Of a stretch of DNA of 64,000 nucleotides, positions 19,126 to 27,235 are shown one piece after another; position 1 is the stretch's first letter; every line of letters begins with the position of its first letter. The translations under genes and the position numbers were made by a program. A model generated the notes under the pieces. It had not been told where the DNA came from, made no database searches, and worked only from the letters and a program-made list of their open reading frames with translations. Source of the DNA: Nocardia sp. BMG111209 (GTDB taxonomy: Bacteria; Actinomycetota; Actinomycetes; Mycobacteriales; Mycobacteriaceae); NCBI RefSeq assembly GCF_000381925.1, contig NZ_KB907309.1, positions 62,001 to 126,000 of the forward strand. Reading direction: 5' to 3'.

Positions 19126-20369
19126 CGGGCGCTCGCTCCCGGACGTACCGGCAGCTCGTCCGGCGTCCGATCGAAAAGCAGTCCACGCCAAGCGGGTTCG
19201 GCATCCTCGCGCACCAGTCGCAGTTGCGGCAGCTCCTCGAACAGCACCTGCAGCGCGACCTCGATCTCGGTGCGGGCGAGATGCGCTCCGATGCAGAAGT
19301 GCGAGCCGTAGCCGAAGGTCAGATGCGCAGGCCGGCCGCCCTGCTGCGGCAGCAGCTCGCCGGCGTCGGCCCCGAGCACCGGATCGTGGTTGACCGCCGC
19401 CAGCAGGATGAACACGACCGCACCGGCCGGAATCGTCACCCCCGCCATCGGGACCTCCTCGCGCGCGAATCGCCACGGCGAGAAGGGAAATGGCGGGTGG
19501 TACCGCAGCAGCTCCTCGACGAACGCCTTGGCCGCCGGTCCGTCGGCCAGCAGTTCGCGCATCGTCTCGGCGGTGCGCAGTACGGTGAGCGCGCCGTAGC
19601 CGATACCGATCGCGGTGGAGGAGATCCCCGCGCCGAGCAGCATCATCACCGTCGACAGCAGCTCGCGCTTGTTGATCGCCTTCTCGGCGCGGGCCCGATG
19701 TAGCGCCTCGAGCACACTGCCCGCGGGTGCGGCGGCGGGGTCGCGCGCGACGTCGATGATCAGGTCGAGCAGTTCGTTGTACGCATTGCGCATGCCCGGC
19801 GTCGACGGACTCTCGCGTTCGCCGAGGCGCCGGCTGTGCACCGCGGCGGCGCGCAGCGTGTCGTCCGGAATCCCGAGCAGGCGCGCCATCACCAGCTCCG
19901 GCACCGGGCGCGCGTAGGACGCCATCAGGTCGGTGGTCTCCAGCCCCCGGAACTGCGCCACCAGCGCGCGACACACCTGTTCGATCTCCGGCCGGCGGCG
20001 GTTGACGGCGGCGGGGGTCAGCTCGGCGGCGACGACCTTGCGCAGCCGCACGTGCTCCGCACCGTCGCTGTTGAGCATGTGCCGGCCCTCGACCACGAAG
20101 GGATCCTCCGCGTACCTGCCGCCCCCCAGACCGTGCGCGGGATCGGTCATCCGGCGCAGGTCCTTGATCAGCCGCGGATCGGTCATCGCACGCTTGCCCT
20201 CGGCGTAACGGGTGATCACCCACGCGGTCAGACCGTCGGGCAACTCCACACACACCACCGGCGCGCGGTCGCGCAGCCCGTGGCAGAACGCCTCGAATTC
20301 CCGCTGATCCGCGGTGTCCGGGAAACTGATTCGGGTGGTGGCGTCGTCGTTCTCCACGGCGCTGGTCAT
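19122..20369 (-). CDS. Cytochrome P450 (CYP105/107-like) with atypical I-helix
   Basis: 415 residues, class I bacterial P450 unrelated in detail to paralogues A and B. Heme loop FGYGSHFCIGAHLAR (Cys359), ExxR in VEELLRY, and RLRKVVAAELTP after the C-helix. The I-helix reads LLGAGISSTAIG where most P450s have AGxE/DTT: the acid-alcohol pair used for proton delivery is replaced by Ser-Ser. Such changes are seen in P450s that use unusual chemistry or substrate-assisted protonation. Start ATG 20369 overlaps KASIII-B (ATGA) and its stop overlaps P450-B, so all three are translationally coupled. Confidence 0.9.
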   Translation of the reverse strand: MTSAVENDDATTRISFPDTADQREFEAFCHGLRDRAPVVCVELPDGLTAWVITRYAEGKRAMTDPRLIKDLRRMTDPAHGLGGGRYAEDPFVVEGRHMLNSDGAEHVRLRKVVAAELTPAAVNRRRPEIEQVCRALVAQFRGLETTDLMASYARPVPELVMARLLGIPDDTLRAAAVHSRRLGERESPSTPGMRNAYNELLDLIIDVARDPAAAPAGSVLEALHRARAEKAINKRELLSTVMMLLGAGISSTAIGIGYGALTVLRTAETMRELLADGPAAKAFVEELLRYHPPFPFSPWRFAREEVPMAGVTIPAGAVVFILLAAVNHDPVLGADAGELLPQQGGRPAHLTFGYGSHFCIGAHLARTEIEVALQVLFEELPQLRLVREDAEPAWRGLLFDRTPDELPVRPGASAR

Positions 20370-21352
20370 GCCGGCTCCTCTCGGACGGTGACGGCCCGCG
20401 GTTCGCCGCGGACCACCACCATGGTCACGGTGTGCCCCACGCCCATATTGATCAGCAGCGCGTATTCCCCTGGGGCCAAAGGACGTTCGCTGCGAAGGTG
20501 TTCGAGGTTCGCGGCGAGGTCACCGGAGAACAGATGTCCGGTGTCGCCGGACAGGTCGAGCAGTTCGGCCGGTGGCAGCAGGCCGAGGAACATCGCCTCG
20601 ATGGTCGACGCCGGCAGCCGCGGCAGCATGATGACGGCCAGGCGTGGATCCTCGGGCTCGAGTCCCGCGTCGGCGAGGACCGCACGGGTGGCGACGCGAA
20701 CGCATTTGCGCAACGCGAACACCGCCGGGCCGGCGATCACCGGCGCCCCCGGCTCGCGCTCGGACCACCAACGTTCGCCTTCGGTCACCGAGTTCGACAC
20801 CATCGCGCGAATCGACAGGTCGCCGATGTCCCGGGTCAGCAGTACCGCGGTCGCCCCGTCGCCGAGGGCGGCGCCGGCCTCGGGATTCCAACGCCAGTCG
20901 GCGTCGGTGCCGTGCACGTCCGCGGTCAGTACCAGGCCGTGCGCGATCCGCGGTTCGGCCAGCATCTGTGCGGCGGTGACCTGGATGGCGATGGCGCCGC
21001 CGTTGCTCATCTGCCGCATGCTCAGTGCGACAGCACTTTTGGCGCCGAGTAGGCGAGCCAGGCGGGGCGCGATCGTGCAGTCGGCCGGGCTCGGATCGAA
21101 AATCCAGGAATGCGTGAGCATTCCGAGTTCCGCCGCTGGCACGCCCGCGTGGTCGAGCGCCTCGGCGCCGGCCACGAGCGCGAGCGATTCGGCGGTCTGT
21201 CCGACGCCCGCGACCGGAAGGGTGGTGGTCGTCGTGGAACGGGCCCAGTCGGGTGTGCTGCCGCGCTCGGCGATCGCGCGGCTCACATCCCGGCGCCCGT
21301 CGGGCAGAGCGACGGTCGCCGCCCCGATCCGGAGTCGGCCGTCTATGCGCAC
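20366..21352 (-). CDS. KASIII-like (thiolase-fold) protein B with altered catalytic triad
   Basis: 328 residues from GTG 21352. Paralogue of the protein at 16629-17597: shared LLTHSWIFDPSPADCTIAP, ARLLGAKSAVAL, RQMSNGGA and DTGHLFSGDLAANLEHL. Ser116 again stands at the nucleophile position, and the His/Asn motifs are lost in the same way, so the change predates the duplication and is under selection. Coupled to the P450 downstream by ATGA. Each of the two KASIII-like proteins is paired with one BM3-like P450. Role may be acyl transfer or a scaffold; not determined. Confidence 0.85.
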   Translation of the reverse strand: MRIDGRLRIGAATVALPDGRRDVSRAIAERGSTPDWARSTTTTTLPVAGVGQTAESLALVAGAEALDHAGVPAAELGMLTHSWIFDPSPADCTIAPRLARLLGAKSAVALSMRQMSNGGAIAIQVTAAQMLAEPRIAHGLVLTADVHGTDADWRWNPEAGAALGDGATAVLLTRDIGDLSIRAMVSNSVTEGERWWSEREPGAPVIAGPAVFALRKCVRVATRAVLADAGLEPEDPRLAVIMLPRLPASTIEAMFLGLLPPAELLDLSGDTGHLFSGDLAANLEHLRSERPLAPGEYALLINMGVGHTVTMVVVRGEPRAVTVREEPA

Positions 21353-21486
21353 GGATGATCCTGTGCTGGATCCATCGGTTCTCCTACCTCATCGAACCAC
21401 GACGCCGTGACGCGAAATAATTTGCGGCGGAGCGGATCTCGTCGGATGAACGAAATCCGCCGCCGTACGACACAATCTGTGACCGG

Positions 21487-21915
21487 TCAGCCCGCGACGG
21501 TGGCCTGGCGGATGAGATCCTGCTTCACCATCTCCGAGAAGGTGGAGTCCGCGCTCTTGCGGTAGCTCTCCTTGAGATGGATCCCGCCGTCGCCGGTGTA
21601 GAACACGTCGACACCCTTCTCGACGATCCGGCCCTGCTCGTCGGCCATCTCGAACCGCACCACCGCACCGGACTCCATCGCGACCGGCTCCGCGAAGGTC
21701 CAGCTGATCTTCTTGTCGGCCAACACATCCCGGGCCGCGAACATGGCGGTCAGCAGCTTACCGATGTCCGCCTTGCGGAAGGTGGTACCCGGCTCGGCGC
21801 CCTCGGCCGTGACCCAGAGGCCGTCGTCGGTGAAACAGCCCACGGCAGCGTCGATGTCGTTGCGATCACACGCCGCGAAGAAGGCCTTCACGACATCGAC
21901 GTCGAAGTTGGTCAT
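21487..21915 (-). CDS. NTF2-like/SnoaL-like domain protein
   Basis: 142 residues from ATG 21915, chosen because AGGGAG lies about 7 bp upstream. The sequence VVKAFFAACDRNDIDAAVGCFTDDGLWVT is the typical opening of the NTF2-like cone fold used by polyketide cyclases, limonene epoxide hydrolases and ketosteroid isomerases. No catalytic set can be assigned by eye. First gene of the minus-strand lipid-type cluster; it may isomerise, dehydrate or bind the P450 product. Confidence 0.75.
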   Translation of the reverse strand: MTNFDVDVVKAFFAACDRNDIDAAVGCFTDDGLWVTAEGAEPGTTFRKADIGKLLTAMFAARDVLADKKISWTFAEPVAMESGAVVRFEMADEQGRIVEKGVDVFYTGDGGIHLKESYRKSADSTFSEMVKQDLIRQATVAG

Positions 21916-22297
21916 GCAAACTCCCTGAAGGTATCGATCGACTGCGCGGCGTGGCCGAGACGACCTCGCGGCGATGCGGAAGTGCAGCCGGATCCAGGAC
22001 CATTCGGTCCGTTGCCGGGCACCGACAAGGTACCCCACCCCCGATCGAACAACGGGAACCACATCGTAAACATCTGGTGTAACACTGATTTCGAATTCGG
22101 ATGCGCCGCACCGACCGGCGCGGCCGACCGACGCTCGTGCACCCGCGGCCGAGCACCGGCCCGAGCTCGGACCCAGCTCATGGACCGATGCCGGGGACCC
22201 GCACAGCGCGACGGTTCTCTATCTAACTCTGATTTGCTTCCACACTTGCTCCAACTCTGATTTTCTACTACATTGAGCGCATCAGGGAAGGGAACAC
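21916..22297. other. Divergent intergenic region with short direct repeats
   Basis: 382 bp between the NTF2-like gene (leftward) and the RAMA-like gene (rightward). No coding frame is credible. The 11-mer AACTCTGATTT occurs at 22224-22234 and again at 22253-22263, 29 bp apart. The region near 22205-22275 is richer in A/T than its surroundings, as expected for promoters. Confidence 0.6.
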
Positions 22298-22693
22298 ATG
22301 AGCTATCAGATCGAAGTGAGCAAAGAAACCTACGAGCGAGTCGCGTTCGCCGCCAAGATGGCAGACTCGTCACCGGGACGAGTGGTCGAGAAGCTGGTCG
22401 CCGATGCATACGCCAGTGCACCGAGCCCGGCCATCTCGAATGAGACCGGGACCGGCCTACCTGTGCACGCGGTCTACGAGGGACATCGCGTCGAGGGGCG
22501 GTTCGACACCGCCACGAGCCAGATCACCATCACGTCCGGAAACCTGACCGGGCAAACCTTCAAGACCCCGAGCGCAGCGGCCCGAGCGGTCGTCGGGGAT
22601 CTGAATCCTCGCGTGAGCGGCGCACGCAACGGGTGGTCCTTCTGGATGCTGGACGACGGCAGCGGCTCACTCCAGACCGTACGAAACAAGTAA
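22298..22693 (+). CDS. Small RAMA-like domain protein with possible N-terminal ribbon-helix-helix
   Basis: 131 residues; ATG 22298 with GGGAAGGG upstream. Residues 1-45 (SYQIEVSKETYERVAFAAKM ... RVVEKLVADAY) look like a ribbon-helix-helix or coiled dimerisation unit. Residues 55-125 (AVYEGHRVEGRFD ... FKTPSAAARAV ... RNGWSFWML) match the pattern of RAMA domains, which are found with restriction-modification enzymes and predicted to recognise modified DNA or proteins. It stands alone on the plus strand between the lipid-type cluster and vapBC. No methylase or nuclease is adjacent. Confidence 0.6.
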   Translation: MSYQIEVSKETYERVAFAAKMADSSPGRVVEKLVADAYASAPSPAISNETGTGLPVHAVYEGHRVEGRFDTATSQITITSGNLTGQTFKTPSAAARAVVGDLNPRVSGARNGWSFWMLDDGSGSLQTVRNK

Positions 22694-22827
22694 CCATCGG
22701 CGGCGAGCCACCCGGCCGTGCGGCACCGATCCACGGCTTCCGGATCCGTCGCCAGTGGCTGCCATATCCTCCGAAGCACTCCGGTAGCGCTGAATCGGGA
22801 TGGATACGGCGCCGCGACTACCGATGC

Positions 22828-22854
22828 ATAGCAAGTCATAGCATTGGTTGCTAT
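22828..22854. promoter_or_regulatory. Inverted repeats upstream of the vapB-like antitoxin
   Basis: ATAGCAA at 22828-22834 and TTGCTAT at 22848-22854 form a perfect 7-bp inverted repeat; a second ATAGCA at 22838 pairs with TGCTAT at 22849-22854. It ends 11 bp before the antitoxin start. Autoregulation by the antitoxin or toxin complex is expected for this family. Confidence 0.7.
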
Positions 22855-22865
22855 ATCATCGGCAT

Positions 22866-23117
22866 ATGACCACGAGAATCACTCAAGCCGAGTTGCGCAA
22901 CGGCAGCGCGGGCGTGATGGACGCGCTGGAGGCCGGTGAGGACTTCGTCATCACGCGCAACGGACGGCCGGTAGGAGAACTACGGCCGATCACTCACCGC
23001 CACGAGGTCACCACCACCGAACTCAAGCGGCGCCTGTCCCGATTCGGCGGCGCGGACAGCGCCCGCGAGCGAGCAGAGGTCGATGCGGTCTTCGGTGAGG
23101 ACCGGCTCGATGACTGA
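22866..23117 (+). CDS. vapB: Phd/YefM-type antitoxin (VapB-like)
   Basis: 83 residues from ATG 22866. MTTRITQAELRNGSAGVMDALEAGEDFVITRNGRPVGEL is the DNA-binding Phd/YefM fold. The C-terminal part (LKRRLSRFGGADSARERAEVDAVF) is the toxin-binding tail. It overlaps the PIN toxin gene by 8 bp, the standard coupled toxin-antitoxin arrangement, and is preceded by an inverted repeat operator. Confidence 0.9.
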   Translation: MTTRITQAELRNGSAGVMDALEAGEDFVITRNGRPVGELRPITHRHEVTTTELKRRLSRFGGADSARERAEVDAVFGEDRLDD

Positions 23118-23517
23118 TCATCGTGTTCCCGCCGGCCTGCTGGATACCCGCGTTCTCATTGATATCGCGCACATCGATGACGCGCGACTGCCGATCAGAG
23201 CCCACATCAGCACGATCACCCTCGCCGAGCTGGGACTCGGGACCGCGGTCACTCGCATTCCGGAAGATCTGGCATTGCGCACCGAACGCCTGCTCGAGAT
23301 CGAGCATCTCTTCGAGGCGCTTCCGTTCACCTCCGAAGCGGCCCGCAGGTTCACCTCGATGACGAAACTGGTTGTCGCTGCGGGGCGTAATCCCAAGCCC
23401 CGCAAGCTGGATCTGATGATCGCCGCGATCGCTTCGGTGAACGACCTGCCACTGTTCACCCGGAACGCCGACGACTTCAAGGGCCTGGATCGACTGCTGA
23501 CACTGGTCGCGGTCTAA
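23110..23517 (+). CDS. vapC: PIN-domain ribonuclease toxin (VapC-like)
   Basis: 135 residues from ATG 23110. Predicted Mg-dependent endoribonuclease held inactive by the upstream antitoxin. Acidic residues of the PIN site are present: D in GLLDTRVLID, E in TLAELGLG, D in RKLDLMIAA and D in RNADDFKGLD. The usual Asn after the first Asp-Thr is Arg here. Located at the upstream edge of the block that splits the spc operon, where it could stabilise the insertion. Confidence 0.9.
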   Translation: MTDHRVPAGLLDTRVLIDIAHIDDARLPIRAHISTITLAELGLGTAVTRIPEDLALRTERLLEIEHLFEALPFTSEAARRFTSMTKLVVAAGRNPKPRKLDLMIAAIASVNDLPLFTRNADDFKGLDRLLTLVAV

Positions 23518-23534
23518 GCGTCCAGGAACGCGAA

Positions 23535-23572
23535 CGGCCCGCCGGGCACCCGGATGGGTGGCCGACGGGCCG
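23535..23572. terminator. Long bidirectional hairpin between vapC and rpsN
   Basis: CGGCCCG-C-CGG-G-CACCC, loop GGAT, GGGTG-G-CCG-A-CGGGCCG: 15 paired positions with two small internal mismatches. It lies between the convergent vapC and rpsN and should stop transcription from both sides, including read-through of the proximal spc operon. Confidence 0.85.
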
Positions 23573-23584
23573 GACGGGGGGTTC

Positions 23585-23770
23585 TTACCAGGAGGCCTTG
23601 TGGACGCCCGGGAGTTCGCCGCGGTGGGCCATCTCACGCAGGCAGACGCGGCACAGGCCGAACTTGCGGTAGACGGCGTGGGGGCGGCCGCAGCGCTGGC
23701 AGCGGGTGTAGCCGCGGACAGCGAACTTCGGCTTGGCGTTGGCCTTGTTGATCAGAGCTTTCTTAGCCAT
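23585..23770 (-). CDS. rpsN: 30S ribosomal protein S14, zinc-binding type
   Basis: 61 residues, the short zinc (C+) form with CQRCGRP and CRVCL cysteine pairs. Essential small-subunit protein. Ends the proximal spc gene group rplN-rplX-rplE-rpsN. Its usual downstream neighbour rpsH is 10.8 kb away, past a hairpin terminator and an inserted gene block. Confidence 0.98.
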   Translation of the reverse strand: MAKKALINKANAKPKFAVRGYTRCQRCGRPHAVYRKFGLCRVCLREMAHRGELPGVHKASW

Positions 23771-23774
23771 GTGC

Positions 23775-24341
23775 TCAGTTCTCCTTGAACGGGAAGCCGA
23801 GGTGCTTGAGCAGGGCGCGGCCTTCTTCGTTGTTGGTCGCGGTGGTCACCACGGTGATGTCCATACCGCGGGGACGGTCGATCCGGTCGACGTCGATCTC
23901 GTGGAACATCGACTGCTCCGAGAGACCGAAAGTGTAGTTGCCGTGGCCGTCGAACTGCTTCGGGGACAGGCCGCGGAAGTCGCGGATACGGGGCAGCGCG
24001 ATGGAGATCAGGCGATCCAGGAACTCCCACATGCGGTCGCCGCGGAGGGTGACCTTCGCGCCGATCGGCATGCCCTCGCGGAGCTTGAACTGCGCGATGG
24101 ACTTGGTGGCCTTGCGGATCTCCGGCTTCTGGCCCGTGATCAGGGTCAGGTCGGCGACCGCGCCGTTGATCAGCTTCGCGTCCCGGGCGGCGTCGCCGAC
24201 ACCCATGTTCACGACGACCTTCACCACGCCGGGGATCTGCATCACGTTGGCGTAGTTGAATTCGCTGTTCAGCGCGTCGCGGATCTCCGCGCGGTAGCGG
24301 AGCTTCAGACGGGGCTGGACCTTGTTCTCGGTGGTGGTCAT
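23775..24341 (-). CDS. rplE: 50S ribosomal protein L5
   Basis: 188 residues. 5S rRNA and P-site tRNA contact protein. [38 protein letters not shown] and [22 protein letters not shown] are family landmarks. 4 bp separate it from rpsN and 2 bp from rplX. Confidence 0.98.
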   Translation of the reverse strand: MTTTENKVQPRLKLRYRAEIRDALNSEFNYANVMQIPGVVKVVVNMGVGDAARDAKLINGAVADLTLITGQKPEIRKATKSIAQFKLREGMPIGAKVTLRGDRMWEFLDRLISIALPRIRDFRGLSPKQFDGHGNYTFGLSEQSMFHEIDVDRIDRPRGMDITVVTTATNNEEGRALLKHLGFPFKEN

Positions 24342-24343
24342 GC

Positions 24344-24658
24344 TCAGATGTCCTTCCCGTTGCGACGGGAGATGCGCACCCGCTTGCCGTTCTCGTCGGT
24401 GCGGTAGCCCACCCGGGTCGGCTTGCCGTCGGAGTCGACAACCATCACGTTCGAGACGTGGATGGGCGCCTCCTGGGTCACGATGCCACCGGAGCTGGCG
24501 CCACGCTGGTTGGCGGAGTTCGCGACGTGCTTCTTGATCCGGTTCACGCCCTCGACCAGGATCCGGCTCCGCTCCGGGAAGGCCTGGATGACCTTGCCCT
24601 TGGCGCCCTTGTCCTTACCCGAGATGACGATCACGGTGTCGCCCTTGTGCACCTTCAC
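24344..24658 (-). CDS. rplX: 50S ribosomal protein L24
   Basis: 104 residues. Assembly initiator of the large subunit. [24 protein letters not shown] is the KOW motif. Separated from rplN by 2 bp. Confidence 0.98.
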   Translation of the reverse strand: MKVHKGDTVIVISGKDKGAKGKVIQAFPERSRILVEGVNRIKKHVANSANQRGASSGGIVTQEAPIHVSNVMVVDSDGKPTRVGYRTDENGKRVRISRRNGKDI

Positions 24659-24660
24659 GG

Positions 24661-25029
<369 letters not shown>

Positions 25030-25254
25030 TTCAGCTCCTCCTAGACCTGGACGATATACACGCCGGATTGCCGACCCGACGGGCATGGTCAGTCGCCGCT
25101 CCAAACGCGCGCCTGTCAGCGCGAGAAATCCCAGCTCGAGGCGGGGAACGCTGCGGGTTCGCGGGCGGAGTGCGGGCACACGTGTCCCGCAGGCAACCGC
25201 ATCAGTGTAGCGAAGCCGCAGGTGCGCCCAAAATCGGGTTGGATTTTCGGCGAA

Positions 25255-27108
25255 CTATGCCGGGACTTCTACGTCGCCGGTCGTCCACGGGCCGCCGCCG
25301 GCCAGGTCGAGGCGGCGGGTGTGGAAGCGGTCGACCGTGCTGCGGTGGGCGACGCTGACCAGGATCGTGTCCGGGGTTTCGGTGCGGATCAGGGTGTAGA
25401 GGGAGTGTTCCAGGCCCTCGTCCACCGCGGAGGTGGCCTCGTCCAGGAACGCGGCCTTCGGGCGGATCAGCAGGATGCGGGCGAACGCGATGCGCTGCTG
25501 CTCGCCGGGGGACAGGATCTTGGACCAGTCCGCTTCCTCGTCCAGGCGGTCGGCGATGTGCCCGAGATGCACCTTGTTCAGGACCTCGCGCAGCGTCTCG
25601 TCGGAGAAGTCGCCGGGTGCGGCCGGATAGCTGATCACGGTGCGCAGGTCGCCGAGCGGCAGGTACGGGATCTGGGACAGGAACAGCGTCTCGTTGCCCG
25701 ACGGTCGCCGGAACTCGCCGGCGCCGTACGGCCACAGCTCGGCCAGGGTGCGCAGCAGGGTGGTCTTACCGCTGCCGGAGGCACCCTTCACGACCAGTGC
25801 GTCGCCGGGGACCAGGCGCAGATCGAGCCCCTCGATCAGCAGCTCGCCGTCGGGGCGGCGCACCTCGATGCCGACCAGCTCGACCGCGTCCTCGAGGTCG
25901 GCGGTCGCGATGGTGGGCAGCTCCCGCGACTGCCGGTTGGCCACTTGCAGGCCGTCCAGCCGGATGAGGGCCGCGCGGTAGGCGGCGAAGCTGTCGTAGT
26001 TCTCCCGGAAGAACGACAGCGAATCGTGGATGTTGCCGAAGGCCGAGGCGGTCTGCTGGATGCCGCCGAGCGTGACCTTGCCCGCGAAGAAACGCGGCGC
26101 CTGGATCATCCACGGGAACACGACCGCGGTCTGGTTGACCGAGAGGTTCCAGCCACTGAATCCGAGGGTCCGGTAGATCAGTCGCCAGTACGCCCTGATG
26201 ACCTGGGCGAACCAGCCGACCAGACTGCGCTGCTCGACGCCCTCACCGCGATAGAAGGCGATGCTCTCGGCGTTGTCGCGGACCCGCACCAGGGCGTATC
26301 GGAAACTCGCGGTGGCGCGCTGGTAGAGGAAGTTGATGCGGATCAGCGGACGGCCGATCCAGAACGCGATCACCGTCGCGAGCAGCACGTACATCAGGAC
26401 CAGGAACATCATCGCGCGCGGGATCTCGACGCCGAACACGGTGAGGGAACCGGACAGGTCCCACAGGATCTTGGTGAACGACACCACCGTGATGACCGCG
26501 GTGACAGCGCCGATGGACAACGCCCGGCTCTGCTGCACGTAGGTGGTGATGTCCTCCTGGACACGCTGGTCCGGGTTGTCGATGGTGTCATCGATGAACC
26601 GGCCGCGGTAGTCCGCGTGTTCCGAGAGCCAGTCGGTGCCGACCTTGTCGGTCAGCCACACCCGCCAGCGCACCTCGAAGGCCGCGCCGATGTAGTAGTC
26701 GAGCAGCGAACGCACCACGTGGATGGCGGCGATGATCGCGAAGACCAGCATCGACTGCCAGAAGGCGTGCTCGGCGGCCTGCAACGCGTCGCCGTCCTTC
26801 TTGGCGATCGCCTCCGCGCCGAACTGCAACGCGGAGAACATGTCGTTGCTCTGGTAGGAGATCAGCACGTTGACCCGGACCGCGCCGGCGGCCGACAGCA
26901 ACAGCAGAGCGACGAATCCGATGTTCTTCCAGGCCCCCGTCCCGGTGAAGAACCCGCGGCTCAGATGCCAGAACTGACGCCCCCAGCGGGTCGTCGTGAA
27001 CAGCACCGCGAGGATCACCACGAAGACGACGGCCGTGATCGCGAAGGTGATGAGGAGCCATTTCAAGGTTTCTTGAAATTCGTTTCCCCAGTCCCGCGAA
27101 GTTTCCAT
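25255..27108 (-). CDS. BacA/SbmA-like ABC transporter, fused membrane and ATPase domains
   Basis: 617 residues. The N-terminal 330 residues have about six membrane helices of the ABC_membrane_2 type (SbmA/BacA, ABCD family). The C-terminal ATPase has Walker A VKGASGSGKTTLL, signature LSPGEQQRIAFAR, Walker B KAAFLDEATSAVDEG and switch VAHRST. The Mycobacterium tuberculosis homologue (Rv1819c, BacA) takes up cobalamin and hydrophilic peptides; the same role is likely but unproven. Divergent from the M13 peptidase. It is not part of the ribosomal operon. Confidence 0.9.
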   Translation of the reverse strand: METSRDWGNEFQETLKWLLITFAITAVVFVVILAVLFTTTRWGRQFWHLSRGFFTGTGAWKNIGFVALLLLSAAGAVRVNVLISYQSNDMFSALQFGAEAIAKKDGDALQAAEHAFWQSMLVFAIIAAIHVVRSLLDYYIGAAFEVRWRVWLTDKVGTDWLSEHADYRGRFIDDTIDNPDQRVQEDITTYVQQSRALSIGAVTAVITVVSFTKILWDLSGSLTVFGVEIPRAMMFLVLMYVLLATVIAFWIGRPLIRINFLYQRATASFRYALVRVRDNAESIAFYRGEGVEQRSLVGWFAQVIRAYWRLIYRTLGFSGWNLSVNQTAVVFPWMIQAPRFFAGKVTLGGIQQTASAFGNIHDSLSFFRENYDSFAAYRAALIRLDGLQVANRQSRELPTIATADLEDAVELVGIEVRRPDGELLIEGLDLRLVPGDALVVKGASGSGKTTLLRTLAELWPYGAGEFRRPSGNETLFLSQIPYLPLGDLRTVISYPAAPGDFSDETLREVLNKVHLGHIADRLDEEADWSKILSPGEQQRIAFARILLIRPKAAFLDEATSAVDEGLEHSLYTLIRTETPDTILVSVAHRSTVDRFHTRRLDLAGGGPWTTGDVEVPA

Positions 27109-27235
27109 TCAGGCTTCCCATCAGCGATTTTCACCAAGATTCGCGAGTGTAGCCGCCGCATGCCGGGGGCGCATGGCAGTAGCCTCTACGACGGGTCGCG
27201 CAGTCGGGAATCCGCCGTTCGGGAGAGGAACACCG

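Noticed and set aside
17833..20253. Apparent 806-residue fusion containing a P450
   Set aside because: The first half is out-of-frame sequence of the neighbouring P450. An ATGA overlap at 19125 marks the true start.
22205..22275. Small RNA or attenuator from the direct AACTCTGATTT repeats
   Set aside because: No stable hairpin or terminator accompanies the repeats, so only a promoter-region repeat is reported.
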